From: Cupriavidus neocaledonicus
GTDB taxonomy: Bacteria; Pseudomonadota; Gammaproteobacteria; Burkholderiales; Burkholderiaceae
Length of the DNA stretch: 64,000 nucleotides
Assembly (NCBI RefSeq): GCF_000372525.1
Contig: NZ_AQUR01000082.1
Span: 33,126 to 97,125, forward strand
Direction: 5' to 3'
The first letter of the stretch is position 1; every line of letters begins with the position of its first letter. The position numbers and the translations under genes were made by a program. The notes below the pieces were generated by a model, which was not told where the DNA came from, searched no databases, and saw nothing but the letters and a program-made list of their open reading frames with translations. Shown piece after piece: positions 9,063 through 17,874 of the stretch.

Positions 9063-9881
9063 GTGCCTGACACTTCGCTTCGCCGTACCGGCCTGCTTGC
9101 CGTCGTCACCGGGGCATCCTCCGGCATCGGCTACGAACTGGCGCGCTGCTGCGCGCGGCACGGCTATGACCTGGTGGTTGCCGCGGACGAACCGCAGATC
9201 GAGATCGCGGCCAGGCAACTGCGCGACGAAGGCGCCGAGGTGACGGCGCTGCTGGCTGACCTGTCCACGCCCGAGGGTGTCGAGCAGGTCTGCTCGGCGC
9301 TGGGCAGCCGCCGTGTCGACGTGCTGTGCGCCAATGCCGGCCGCGGCCTGGGCCACGCCTTCCTGGACCAGGACTTCGCGGCCATCCAGCGCGTGGTGGA
9401 GACCAACGTGACCGGCACCTTGCACCTGCTGCACCGGGTCGGCCAGCGCATGCGTGCCCAGCACGAGGGACGCATCCTGATCACGGGATCGATCGCCGGC
9501 TTCGTGCCGGGCACCTGCCAGGCCGTCTACAACGCAACCAAGGCGTTCCTGGATTCCTTCTCCTATGCGCTGCGGCACGAGCTGCAGCACACCGGCGTGT
9601 CCGTCACCTGCCTGATGCCGGGTGCCACCGAAACCGATTTCTTCGAACGCGCGGATCTGCTCGACACCCGCCTCGGCCAGCAGAAAAAGGCCGATCCCGC
9701 CGAGGTGGCGCGGATCGGCTTCGATGCCATGATGCGCGGCGAGGGCGAGGTGGTGCCGGGCTGGCACAACAAGCTGCGCGCCGCCATCGCCATGGTGACG
9801 CCCGCCGACGTGCTGGCCGAGCAGCATCGCCGCATGGCCGAGCCGCTGGAGGCGCCGGCGGACAAGCCGCCGGCCACCTAG
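9063..9881 (+). CDS. Short-chain dehydrogenase/reductase
   Basis: The 272-residue protein is a classical SDR. It has the cofactor motif TGASSGIG near residue 17, NAG at about 91, the catalytic serine in ITGSIAG and the active-site pair in YNATK (about 160-164). The residues after the second strand (AADEPQ) do not clearly settle NAD or NADP use. It probably oxidises or reduces a small alcohol or ketone in the cytoplasm. It starts with GTG behind GAGGAGC. It is convergent with the BON gene. Confidence 0.9.
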   Translation: MPDTSLRRTGLLAVVTGASSGIGYELARCCARHGYDLVVAADEPQIEIAARQLRDEGAEVTALLADLSTPEGVEQVCSALGSRRVDVLCANAGRGLGHAFLDQDFAAIQRVVETNVTGTLHLLHRVGQRMRAQHEGRILITGSIAGFVPGTCQAVYNATKAFLDSFSYALRHELQHTGVSVTCLMPGATETDFFERADLLDTRLGQQKKADPAEVARIGFDAMMRGEGEVVPGWHNKLRAAIAMVTPADVLAEQHRRMAEPLEAPADKPPAT

Positions 9882-9897
9882 GGCTGCGCGGGCAAGA

Positions 9898-10716
9898 TCA
9901 ACCCATGCGCGTGGTGCCGCCAGTGCTGTCGCGCCCCTGGCCGGGACCGCCGCTGCCGGTTTCCATGCCGCCGCCATAGCTGCTGGCGCTGGAACCGGTG
10001 GCGCTGCCGGAACTGCTGACGCCGCTGACATGGCCCTGGGCAGGGCTGCCGGATGTCGCACCGGACTGCGCCCCTTCGGTAATGCCCGATACGCCGAATG
10101 CGCCCGGCGCGCCGAGTCGTACCGCGTTATGGATCTCCTGCACGCCGAAGACATCGTCGACGATGTCCTCGATGCAGTACTTCTGGCGCCGGTCGCGCAC
10201 GTTGCCGGTCAGGCGCACCACGCCGCCCTGCACTTCGACTTCGACGTCGCGCACATCGACATGGCGCGCGTGCGCGAGCCGTTCGCAGATGTCTTCGCGG
10301 ATGCGCTCGTCGCTGCGCTGGTAGCCCTTTGGGCCGACGCGGTCGCGCCCGCGCGGCATCTCGCGCGGCGCATTGCTGCGGCTGTCGCCACCGCTGTCAC
10401 CCCACTCGTCGCGCACCTCGCTGCCACGGCGCCAGGCTTCGTCCTCTTCCCATGGCGCGCGCCGCGGAGAAGATTCCCAGACCCGCTGCGCCGGGCTGGA
10501 GCGGCCGCCGTAGTAGCCGGACTCGCGCACGTCGCTGTCGTGCCGCTGGCGGCCTTCATAGCGGCCTTCGCCGTAGTCGCGCGCGGGACCGCCGCGCTGG
10601 CCATAGCGCCCCTCGCCGTAGCCGCCCGCGTCGTCGCCGCGAATGCGGCGCGCTTCATCGGCGTCGCGGTCCCCGCGCCACCAGGAGCCGCCGCCTTGAT
10701 TTCGGAATGGATGCAT
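9898..10716 (-). CDS. BON-domain protein with Arg/Gly-rich N-terminus
   Basis: The 272-residue protein has a long low-complexity N-terminal half rich in Arg, Gly, Asp and Tyr (repeats such as GYGEGRYGQRGG and DYGEGRYEGR), then one BON domain (about residues 150-218: DERIREDICERLAHA, VEVEVQGGVVRLTGNV, VQEIHNAVRL) and a Ser/Gly-rich tail. BON domains bind phospholipid or anchor proteins at membranes in stress-related factors such as OsmY. There is no signal peptide. The start at 10716 follows GGAGACAGCG. It lies just downstream of the DUF2188 gene on the same strand, with a hairpin between them. Confidence 0.8.
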   Translation of the reverse strand: MHPFRNQGGGSWWRGDRDADEARRIRGDDAGGYGEGRYGQRGGPARDYGEGRYEGRQRHDSDVRESGYYGGRSSPAQRVWESSPRRAPWEEDEAWRRGSEVRDEWGDSGGDSRSNAPREMPRGRDRVGPKGYQRSDERIREDICERLAHARHVDVRDVEVEVQGGVVRLTGNVRDRRQKYCIEDIVDDVFGVQEIHNAVRLGAPGAFGVSGITEGAQSGATSGSPAQGHVSGVSSSGSATGSSASSYGGGMETGSGGPGQGRDSTGGTTRMG

Positions 10717-10846
10717 CGCTGTCTCCAAGGGTTGAGCTTCCGGCGCGGCCGGCGGGCCGCGCCGCCAGTCAACGGGGCGCAAATTCCATACCATTTCGCG
10801 GGCATGGAGGACGGCACGCATGCCGCGCGCCCCGCACCAAAGCAAA

Positions 10847-10876
10847 GGCGGGCGCCACCGGGAAAGGGCGCCCGCC
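10847..10876 (-). terminator. Stem-loop between DUF2188 and BON genes
   Basis: GGCGGGCGCC at 10847-10856 pairs perfectly with GGCGCCCGCC at 10867-10876 across a 10-base loop. It lies 26 bases past the stop of the minus-strand DUF2188 gene. On that strand it is followed by TTTGCTTTGG, so it could act as a terminator or attenuator. Confidence 0.65.
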
Positions 10877-10901
10877 GTTATCACGCAACCGGGTTGCAGC
10901 G

Positions 10902-11105
10902 TCAGGCGGCCAGGGGAGCGAGGCCGTGCGGGGCATCGTCCTCGTCTTCGTGCACGATCAGCACCACACCGCGCCGCTTGGCGGCGGCCATGCCGATGTT
11001 GACAGCGACGTCGCGGTCGTCGCAGTGGACCAGGCCCTTGCGCGCGCTTTCGACCGTCAGTTCCCAGCCCTGCGCGGTCTGCCTGATCAGGAAGTTTGCA
11101 GCCAT
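10902..11105 (-). CDS. DUF2188-type small protein
   Basis: The 67-residue protein reads MAANFLIRQTAQGWELTVES and continues with a pattern of a tryptophan strand followed by repeated strands and a helix (DVAVNIGMAAAKRR). That resembles the DUF2188 family of small stress-associated proteins of unknown function. An AGGGAGC ribosome binding site precedes the ATG at 11105. Longer in-frame readings upstream have no such support. Its C-terminus (HEDEDDAPHGL) is acidic. Confidence 0.65.
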   Translation of the reverse strand: MAANFLIRQTAQGWELTVESARKGLVHCDDRDVAVNIGMAAAKRRGVVLIVHEDEDDAPHGLAPLAA

Positions 11106-11452
11106 GGGTTGCTCCCTGTCGTTGGTGTTCTTGCAGCGTAGCCCATGGGCGGAACCGTTAAATCGGCGTCTGTCCGATAGCGTGTGGGCGCTTCTCCTAC
11201 AGTCGTGCCGATGGCGCCCCTGATTGGCGCCACGGATGGCACCCCTGATGCGCCCGGGCCACCGACAAATTGCGCCAACAAGCGGGCCATTCAAATTGAT
11301 GCCGTCGATCGTGGAATTGCGATTGTTGACAAGAATCACGGATATAAGCGGACTGCGATCGAAAAATCGTCCTCCATCACGCAAAGCCGGACCCGCGGAA
11401 CGCAGCAGGCGGACAGCGCCGCACTGTGACACACCCCGGGCAGGAGGAGACC
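11106..11452. other. Gene-free region upstream of the orphan flhC
   Basis: No supported reading frame is seen in these 347 bases. The stretch 11270-11370 is more AT-rich than its surroundings, and TTGACA at 11326-11331 is a good -35 hexamer, but no well-spaced -10 follows. It should hold the divergent promoters of the DUF2188 gene and the flhC-like gene. Confidence 0.5.
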
Positions 11453-12049
11453 ATGGACACACACCCTGCCGCCACCAGCGGCCCCGCTGCGGCAACGTCC
11501 CGCCCGTTGCCCGCACCGGCGCGCAAGAGCGTGCTGCACGACCTGGAGCAAACCCGGCTGGCGATCGAGATGATCGGCCTGGGCGCGCGCCTGCAGGTGC
11601 TGGAAGCGGAAGTGTCGCTGCCGCGCGAGCGGCTGACTCGCCTGTACAAGGAGCTTCGCGGGGCGTCTCCGCCCAAGGGGATGCTGCCGTTCTCGACCGA
11701 CTGGTTCCTGGCCTGGCGCCCCAACGCCCATGCCTCGATGCTGCTCGGCGCCTACCGCTTCATGATCCGTGCCGGCCACCTGGACGGCATCCGTGCCACC
11801 CTGGCCGCCTTCCGCATGTATCGCGAGCATCTGTGCGTCACCGGCGAGGTCGCCCAGCTGAGTTTTACCCGTGCCTGGATGCTGGTCCGCTTCTATGAGC
11901 GCGGCATGCTGCAGCTGGCGCGCTGCCAGTGCTGCCGCGGCGAGTTCGTGGTGTGCGCCCACGCTGCGCGCCAGCGCTACATCTGCGGCTTGTGCCTGCC
12001 GCCGGCGCGCGCGGGCAAGTGCCGCAGGCCCGGACCGGCCGGCGCATGA
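11453..12049 (+). CDS. flhC: FlhC-type transcriptional activator, orphan copy
   Basis: The 198-residue protein matches FlhC of the flagellar master regulator: LAIEMIGLGARLQVLE, LTRLYKELRGASPPKGMLPF, STDWFLAWRPN and FTRAWMLVRFYERGMLQL. Four cysteines at 158, 161, 178 and 181 have the X2-X16-X2 spacing of the FlhC zinc site. FlhC normally works only as a complex with FlhD, which supplies DNA binding. No flhD-like gene is next to it here. Instead the stop overlaps the start of an unknown 167-residue gene (ATGA). An N-terminal extension of about 30 residues (DTHPAATSGP and on) precedes the conserved part. The start follows AGGAGGAGA. It may control motility or have been turned to other targets. 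Confidence 0.88.
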   Translation: MDTHPAATSGPAAATSRPLPAPARKSVLHDLEQTRLAIEMIGLGARLQVLEAEVSLPRERLTRLYKELRGASPPKGMLPFSTDWFLAWRPNAHASMLLGAYRFMIRAGHLDGIRATLAAFRMYREHLCVTGEVAQLSFTRAWMLVRFYERGMLQLARCQCCRGEFVVCAHAARQRYICGLCLPPARAGKCRRPGPAGA

Positions 12050-12549
12050 ACGCCCGTGCCGCCCCGGCGCCATTGTCTGCTGGCGCACAGTCCGCCCACC
12101 CGCACCCTTCCATGATGGATGCACCAGACCATGCCGCCCGCGGCGCACCCGGAGCCTCGCCCATGTTCAAGATCCCCATGCTCGGCAAGATGCTGGGCAC
12201 CCCCGCGCCCGAGGCCGGCGGCAAGGCCCGCGCCGAGCCACCGCCGGCGCCGTCTGGCTCTGCGGCGGGCACGCCGCGCCAGGGCATGCCGGAACAGCTT
12301 GCGCAGAACCTCAAGACCCAGGGCGATGCCATGATCCAGTACGGCGCCCGGCTGCTGGTGATGCGCGAAATGCTGTGCGCCATGGCCGCGGCGCTGCCGC
12401 CCGATGCGCGCGCCAGCGCGCAGCGGCAGTTCCGGCAACGCATCGACCAGTTGCTGTCGCTGACCGACGACCACGTGCTGCCGGCCGAATTCCACACGGC
12501 GCTGCTGGCCGAGGTCAACTACTACCTCGGCGAGCTCAGGCAACGCTGA
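12046..12549 (+). CDS. Unknown protein translationally coupled to flhC
   Basis: The 167-residue protein overlaps the flhC stop by four bases (ATGA). Residues 1-85 are Pro/Ala-rich and look disordered, apart from a short conserved-looking piece FKIPMLGKMLG near residue 40. Residues 85-167 are predicted by eye to be helical (EQLAQNLKTQGDAMIQYGAR, then FRQRIDQLLSLTD and LLAEVNYYLGELRQR). No signal peptide or membrane segment is seen. I do not recognise a family, and it does not resemble FlhD. Internal ATGs at 12112 and 12163 are alternative starts. The tight coupling suggests a partner of the FlhC-like protein; this is inference. Confidence 0.7.
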   Translation: MNARAAPAPLSAGAQSAHPHPSMMDAPDHAARGAPGASPMFKIPMLGKMLGTPAPEAGGKARAEPPPAPSGSAAGTPRQGMPEQLAQNLKTQGDAMIQYGARLLVMREMLCAMAAALPPDARASAQRQFRQRIDQLLSLTDDHVLPAEFHTALLAEVNYYLGELRQR

Positions 12550-13006
12550 CGGCACAGCGGCTGGCACGGCCCGGGAGGCGATTTCCCGAGCGCCCGGCGC
12601 GCCCGCTGACGCCGGCTGGCGCCCTATCCTGCACTACTCCTGAGTATGCCGCGCCAGGGCGTTGCACAGGCGGCCCTTGTGTCCGGTTTGATACCGGTCG
12701 TAACTGCCATTCCGGGGCCCCGGCCATCGTGCTACAGTGCGCCCTCAGCACAAAGCTGCAAAGCGGCGTATAGCACACCTCCCGGCCTGACCGGGCAGCA
12801 GGTGGCCCTGGCGTTCCGCCCCGGCTTTGTCACCCCGAAGCGCACACGGTGCGCGCCCAGGCGCCGGCACGTGCCGGGAGCCGGCCCTTGCTCTTCGTGC
12901 CTTGCCGCGCGCTTGCCGCTCGCCACAGTTGTGGCGCCGAACCATTGCCGCGCAGCCGCCTGTCCCGGGGTCCGCCCCGACCGCCGCTGCCGTCCCCAGG
13001 ATCTTC
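12550..13006. other. Gene-free region upstream of the acyltransferase gene
   Basis: These 457 bases hold no reading frame with a ribosome binding site and family resemblance. TACAGT at 12733-12738 is a possible -10 hexamer for the acyltransferase gene, but the matching -35 is unclear. Nothing else could be supported. Confidence 0.45.
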
Positions 13007-13885
13007 ATGACGCACCAGTTCCAGGCTGCGCTCACCATTGCAGCCTTCAAGCTCTTTGCCGCCCTGCCCTACGGCGTGACCGCCCGCCTTGGCGACGCCC
13101 TCGGCAGGCTGCTGTACCGCATTCCCAGCCGCCGCCGCCGCATCGTGCATACCAACCTGGCACTGTGCTTCCCCGACATGGATCCCCGCAAGCGCGAGCA
13201 GCTGGCGCGCGACCACTTCGGCCATGTGCTGCGCAGCTACCTGGAGCGCGGCGTGCAGTGGTTCGGCAACGCCGAGCGCCTGGGCAAGCTGGTCGAGCTG
13301 GATTCGCGCATCGACCTGGCCTCGTGCGCGGAGCATCCGACCATCTTCATGGGCTTTCATTTCGTCGGCATCGAGGCCGGCTGCATGTTCTATTCGATGC
13401 GCCACCCGGTGGCATCGCTGTACACGCGCATGTCGAGCCCGCTGCTGGAGCAGATCTCGCGCACCCAGCGCGGGCGCTTCGGCGCCGAGATGATCCCGCG
13501 CAACGGCAGCGGCAAGCAGGTGGTGCGCACGCTGCGCGCCGGCTGCCCGGTGATGCTGGCGGCGGACATGGACTTCGGCATCAACGATTCGGTGTTCGTG
13601 CCGTTCTTCGGCGTGCCGGCGTGCACCCTGACCTCGGCCTCGCGCCTGGCCAGCCTGACCGGCGCGCGCGTGGTGCCGTTCACCACCGAAGTGCTGCCCG
13701 ACTACCGCGGCTACCGGCTGCGCGTGTTCGACCCGCTCGAAGGCTTTCCCTCCGGCAGCGTCGAAGAGGACTCGCGCCGCATGAACGCCTTCCTCGAAAC
13801 CCAGATCGCCACCATGCCGGAGCAGTATTACTGGATCCACCGGCGCTTCAAGAACCGGCCGGAAGGCATGCCGTCGGTGTACTGA
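13007..13885 (+). CDS. LpxL/HtrB-family lysophospholipid or lipid A acyltransferase
   Basis: The 292-residue protein has the family layout: an N-terminal hydrophobic anchor (ALTIAAFKLFAALPYG), RIVHTNLALCFPD, and the catalytic HX4E motif at H118-E123 (HFVGIE). RTLRAGCPVMLAADMDFG and VFVPFFGVPA follow, and the C-terminal YYWIHRRFKNRPEG is the usual end of LpxL proteins. Such enzymes transfer a secondary acyl chain to lipid A at the inner face of the inner membrane; some close relatives act on ornithine lipids. The start was chosen where the membrane anchor begins. It stands as a single gene. Confidence 0.88.
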   Translation: MTHQFQAALTIAAFKLFAALPYGVTARLGDALGRLLYRIPSRRRRIVHTNLALCFPDMDPRKREQLARDHFGHVLRSYLERGVQWFGNAERLGKLVELDSRIDLASCAEHPTIFMGFHFVGIEAGCMFYSMRHPVASLYTRMSSPLLEQISRTQRGRFGAEMIPRNGSGKQVVRTLRAGCPVMLAADMDFGINDSVFVPFFGVPACTLTSASRLASLTGARVVPFTTEVLPDYRGYRLRVFDPLEGFPSGSVEEDSRRMNAFLETQIATMPEQYYWIHRRFKNRPEGMPSVY

Positions 13886-14006
13886 CGCCGCTCGCCGGCA
13901 CTGGTCCTGTCGTCGCCGGCCGAGATGGGGCAGTACCGGAAGGACGAGATCGAGCGCTGCAAGCGGCTCGCGGTGGCCAGGGTGCCGCTGCAGTCAGCGC
14001 GCCCCG

Positions 14007-14900
14007 CTACCCGCTGTGCTCGCGCAGCAGCACCGTCAGGCGCTGCGCCAGCGGCGACAGGTAGGCGCCTGCGCGCGTGACCACGCCGATGCGCCGGCGC
14101 AGGTCCAACTCTTCCACGCCCAGCGCCAGCACGCGCAGGCCGCGCTGCATGGCCTCGCCGCCGGCATTGGCGATGCTCAGCATCTGCGTGCCCTGCATCA
14201 GCGCGAACAGCGAGCTGCTGCCGAAGTCGATCTCGATGCGCGGCTGCGGCTCCTGCAGGCCGCGCTGGCGGAACGCCGCGTCGACCTGCTGGCGCAGCGT
14301 GATATGCCGTTCCGGCAGCAGCCATTCCTGGTCGGCGAGGTCGGCCAGCCGCAGCTTGCGCCGCCGCAGCAGCGCGTGGCCCTGGTCGGCCACCACCACC
14401 AGCCGGTCGTCGAACAGCGGCTGCACCGCGAAGGTCGCCGCCAGCGCGCCGGACGGGGTCGGCGCCACCGCCATGTCCAGCTCTCCGGCCGCAAGCAGGT
14501 CCAGCAGGTCGCGCGCGAGCCGGCGCCGCAGCCGCAGCCGCGCCACCGGGCGCTCGCGCACCAGCTGCTGGCACGCGCCGAGCACCACATCGCCGGGGAT
14601 CGACGGTGAATAGCCCACGCGCACGATGCCCTGCTCGCCGGTGCGGATGCCCAGCATTTCCTTGATGCCGTCCTGGTACTCCAGCTGGATGCGCCGCGCG
14701 CGCTCGAGGAAGCGGGTGCCGGCATAGGTGGCGGCCATGCCGTTGGCGGTACGTTCGAACAGCGGCAGCCCCGCCTGCGTTTCCACCCGCTGCACTGCCT
14801 TGGTCAGCGCTGGCTGGCTGATCCCCAGCGCCTCGGCGGCGCGGCCGATGCCGCCGTGCGCCGCCACGGCGAGGATGTATTCGATATCCCGCGTCTCCAT
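14007..14900 (-). CDS. LysR-family regulator of the CoA-ligase operon
   Basis: The 297-residue protein has the LysR winged helix at residues 1-60 (EYILAVAAHGGIGRAAEAL, ISQPALTKAVQRVE) and a substrate-binding domain from about 90 (VRVGYSPSIPGDVVLGA). It is divergent from the operon at 15035-20052 (CoA ligase, acyl-CoA dehydrogenase-like protein, Bug receptor, CoA transferase). An inverted repeat in the gap (14922-14937) is a likely binding site, so it probably activates that operon in response to the pathway acid or its CoA ester. Confidence 0.93.
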   Translation of the reverse strand: METRDIEYILAVAAHGGIGRAAEALGISQPALTKAVQRVETQAGLPLFERTANGMAATYAGTRFLERARRIQLEYQDGIKEMLGIRTGEQGIVRVGYSPSIPGDVVLGACQQLVRERPVARLRLRRRLARDLLDLLAAGELDMAVAPTPSGALAATFAVQPLFDDRLVVVADQGHALLRRRKLRLADLADQEWLLPERHITLRQQVDAAFRQRGLQEPQPRIEIDFGSSSLFALMQGTQMLSIANAGGEAMQRGLRVLALGVEELDLRRRIGVVTRAGAYLSPLAQRLTVLLREHSG

Positions 14901-14921
14901 TGCCTCACATTCCCGACGGTT

Positions 14922-14937
14922 ATGGCTTTATAGCCAT
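14922..14937. promoter_or_regulatory. Inverted repeat, candidate LysR site
   Basis: ATGGCT (14922-14927) and AGCCAT (14932-14937) form a 6-4-6 inverted repeat 22 bases from the LysR start and about 100 bases from the CoA-ligase start. It includes a T-N11-A pattern typical of LysR sites. Binding is inferred from position and symmetry. Confidence 0.55.
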
Positions 14938-15034
14938 CGCGTCATTGTGGTGATGACCGCCATCTTACAGACTACAGCGCACGAGCACACCACCGAGCGT
15001 GCAGCGACATCACTAAGCCTTCACCGGAGACAGC

Positions 15035-16588
15035 ATGGGTTTCGCGTATTTCCTGCGCCGCGCCGCGCGTTACTGGGGCGACCAGCCCGCCATCCTCTAC
15101 CAGGACCAGGTGGTGACCTATCGCCAGCTGGACGAACGCTCGTCGCGGCTGGCCAATGCGCTGCTGGCGCTGGGCCTGCGCCCTGGCGACCGCGTCGCGG
15201 TGCAGTCGCGCAACCGGCCCGAGCTGGTCGAACTGGAATGCGCGCTGTACAAGGCCGGCCTGGTCAAGGCCGCGCTCAACCCGCGCTTTACCGCGGCCGA
15301 GGCCAGCGACGTGGTCGAAAACTGCACCCCGCGCGTACTGATCGCCGGCCCGGGCTATACCGGCTACGACCGCGCCACGGCCGGCTTCGGCAGCATCGAG
15401 ACCTTTATCGCCATCGGCGCGGCGCCCGCCGGCTATGTCGAATACGAGGCGCTGCTGGCCAATGCCGGCACCACCCCGCCCGACATCACCCCCGCGGCCG
15501 ACGACCTGGCCGTGCTGCACTTTTCGTCGGGCTCCACCGGCAAGATCAAGGCCGCCATGCAGAGCTACGGCAACCGCATGGCGGCGCTGCGCAAGGTGGT
15601 GTCCGGCATGGACCGCCCCGCCCGCCCCGGTGACCGGCTGGCGCTGATCGGCCCGGTCACGCACGCTTCCGGCATGCTGATGCAGCCCTACCTGTATGTG
15701 GGCGCGACGCTGGTGCTGTTCGAAAAATTCGAGCCCGCGCACTTCCTGGCTGAAGTCGCGCGCCTGCGCATCACCCATGTGTTCATGGTCCCGGCCATGA
15801 TCAACATGCTGCTGGCCGAGCCGACGCTGGCGCAGGCCGACCTGTCGAGCCTGAAGACGCTGGCCTACGGCGCCGCGCCGATGGCGCCGGCCCGCATCCG
15901 CGAGGCCTGGGAGCGCATCGGCCCGATCCTGTCGCAGGGCTATGGCGCCAGCGAATCGACCTCCGGCGTCACGCGGCTGTCGACCAGCGACCATGCCGAC
16001 GCCATCGCCAGCCATCCCGAGCGCCTGGCCTCGTGCGGCCGCGCGCTGGGCGAGACCGAAGTGCGCGTGGTCGACGAGCACGGCAGGGAAGTGGCCGTGG
16101 GCGAGATCGGCGAGCTGGTGATCCGCGGCGACGACGTGTTCCACGGCTACTGGAACGAGCCCGCGCTGACGCGCGAGACCCTGGTCGACGGCTGGCTGCA
16201 TACCGGCGACATGGCGCGCGTGGACGAGGCCGGCTACCTGTACCTGGTCGACCGCAAGAAGGACATGATCATCTCCGGCGGCTTCAACGTCTACCCGACC
16301 GAGGTCGAGGCCACGCTGTACCAGCATCCCGACGTGCTCGAGGCCTGCGTCATCAGCGTCCCGGACGACACCTGGGGCGAAAGCGTCAAGGCCGTGGTCA
16401 CGCTGCGCCCCGGGCGCGAGGCCACCGCGCAGCAGCTGATCGCGCATTGCCGCGAGCGCATCGCCGACTACAAGTCGCCGCGCTCGGTTGACTTTGTCGC
16501 CGAGCTGCCCAAGAACGCCAGCGGCAAGCTGGCCCGCAAGGTCGTGCGCGAACGCTACTGGCAAGGCGTCGGACGCCGCGTCAACTGA
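15035..16588 (+). CDS. AMP-forming acyl-CoA synthetase (fatty/aromatic acid CoA ligase)
   Basis: The 517-residue protein is an ANL-family ligase that makes an acyl-CoA from a carboxylate, ATP and CoA. The phosphate-binding motif is FSSGSTGKIKAAM near residue 163; it differs from the usual TSGTTGxPKG by Ile-Lys-Ala where Pro-Lys-Gly is common. Later motifs are normal: YGASES, GWLHTGDMA, YLVDRKKDMIISGGFNVYP and the C-terminal lysine in PKNASGKLARK. The start follows CCGGAGACAGC. As first gene of the LysR-controlled operon it probably activates the substrate whose acyl-CoA is then used by the next gene product. Confidence 0.92.
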   Translation: MGFAYFLRRAARYWGDQPAILYQDQVVTYRQLDERSSRLANALLALGLRPGDRVAVQSRNRPELVELECALYKAGLVKAALNPRFTAAEASDVVENCTPRVLIAGPGYTGYDRATAGFGSIETFIAIGAAPAGYVEYEALLANAGTTPPDITPAADDLAVLHFSSGSTGKIKAAMQSYGNRMAALRKVVSGMDRPARPGDRLALIGPVTHASGMLMQPYLYVGATLVLFEKFEPAHFLAEVARLRITHVFMVPAMINMLLAEPTLAQADLSSLKTLAYGAAPMAPARIREAWERIGPILSQGYGASESTSGVTRLSTSDHADAIASHPERLASCGRALGETEVRVVDEHGREVAVGEIGELVIRGDDVFHGYWNEPALTRETLVDGWLHTGDMARVDEAGYLYLVDRKKDMIISGGFNVYPTEVEATLYQHPDVLEACVISVPDDTWGESVKAVVTLRPGREATAQQLIAHCRERIADYKSPRSVDFVAELPKNASGKLARKVVRERYWQGVGRRVN

Positions 16589-16615
16589 ACCCGCAAGCGC
16601 ACCGAGGAAACCGCC

Positions 16616-17797
16616 ATGTTCGATCACCTGACCAACCCCGTCCTGCTGGAAACCCGCGCCGGCATCCGCCGCTTCATCGATGCGGAGTTGCGCCCGCTCG
16701 AACAGGAGCTCGGCCTGGGTTCCGAGGACCCGTGGCCGCGCGAGACCCTGCGCCAGGTCTGGCGCCGCTCCAGCGAGCTGGGCTTCTACGCCGCCTGCCT
16801 GCCCGCCGCGCTCGGCGGCAAGGGCCTGAACATCCAGGAGCAATGCGCGCTCAAGGCCGACCTGGCCGCGAGCGGCTCGACCCTGGCCGCGCACGTGCTG
16901 GGCGACCTGGGCGGCCCGCCGCGCGTGGGCAACATGCTGAAGTACGCCACGCCCGAGCAGCTCGAGCGGTATTTCAAGCCGGTGATCCGCGGCGAGAAAT
17001 CGACCTGCTTCGCGCTGACGGAAACGCATTCCGGCTCCGATGCGCAGAGCATCAAGACCTCGGCAGTGGCCGACGGCGATGCGCTGGTCATCAACGGCGG
17101 CAAGCACTACATCAGCGGCGCGCCGTTTGCCGACTTCGCCATCGTCATGTGCGTGACCGACGCCACCGCGACGCCGCCGGCCATCACCGCGGTGCTGGTC
17201 GACCTTGACCTGCCCGGCGTGACGGTGACCAACGAGTACGTGCCGATGTCCGGCCAGCATATCGACGGCGACATCCGCTTCGACAACGTGCGCGTGCCGC
17301 GCGCCAACATCTTCGGCGGCGAGGGCAACGGCTTCAAGCTGGGCATGTCGCGCATCAACGTGAACCGCCTGCTGCACTGCCCCAGCATGCTGGGTCTGGC
17401 CATGCGGGCCTACGAGTCGTCGGTGGAGTATGCCGGCCAGCGCCGCCAGTTCGGCGGCCCGATCGCGCGCTTCCAGGCGATCCAGCACATGCTGGCCGAC
17501 ATGGCCGCGGCGCTGTGGGCCTGCGAAAGCATGATCGCGCACACTGCCGCGCTGGCCGACGCCGGTGCCGACCTGCGCATGAAGGCCGCGGCGTGCAAGC
17601 TGTTCGTCTCGGAGCGCTGCTTCGAGGTGGCCGACAAGGCCGTGCAGATCCACGGCAATGTCGGCGTCACGCGCGGCCATCCGGTCGAGCAGACCTTCCG
17701 CAAGCTGCGCATGTTCCGCATCTTCACCGGCACCAGCGAGATCCAGCGCAACACCATCGCGCGGGCTATCCTGGAACCGCTGCAACAGAAAGCCTGA
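16616..17797 (+). CDS. Acyl-CoA dehydrogenase family protein lacking the usual catalytic Glu
   Basis: The 393-residue protein has the acyl-CoA dehydrogenase fold: CFALTETHSGSDAQ at the flavin site, RQFGGPIARFQAIQHMLADM and VQIHGNVGVTRGHPVEQTFR. The C-terminal segment reads RIFTGTSEIQ where medium-chain type enzymes have the catalytic Glu (IYEGT), so Thr replaces Glu. At the alternative isovaleryl-type position (L-E-R-L) it has VNRL, so Asn is there. It may use another base or catalyse a different step. It lies 28 bases after the CoA ligase and probably acts on its product with FAD. Confidence 0.9.
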   Translation: MFDHLTNPVLLETRAGIRRFIDAELRPLEQELGLGSEDPWPRETLRQVWRRSSELGFYAACLPAALGGKGLNIQEQCALKADLAASGSTLAAHVLGDLGGPPRVGNMLKYATPEQLERYFKPVIRGEKSTCFALTETHSGSDAQSIKTSAVADGDALVINGGKHYISGAPFADFAIVMCVTDATATPPAITAVLVDLDLPGVTVTNEYVPMSGQHIDGDIRFDNVRVPRANIFGGEGNGFKLGMSRINVNRLLHCPSMLGLAMRAYESSVEYAGQRRQFGGPIARFQAIQHMLADMAAALWACESMIAHTAALADAGADLRMKAAACKLFVSERCFEVADKAVQIHGNVGVTRGHPVEQTFRKLRMFRIFTGTSEIQRNTIARAILEPLQQKA

Positions 17798-17874
17798 CCG
17801 TGCCGGCGGCGCGGTCGCCGCCGGCATCCGGATCCCGGCCACAGCACACTACGACAAGACCACGGAGACCAAGC

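Noticed and set aside
11326..11348. TTGACA followed by TATAAG as a sigma-70 promoter for flhC
   Set aside because: The spacing is only 11 bases, too short for a functional pair, so only the -35-like hexamer was noted.
14972..17842. An open frame of 956 codons on the minus strand
   Set aside because: It is antisense to the CoA ligase and acyl-CoA dehydrogenase genes and has the His/Gln/Arg/Ala-rich composition typical of the complement of GC-rich genes.
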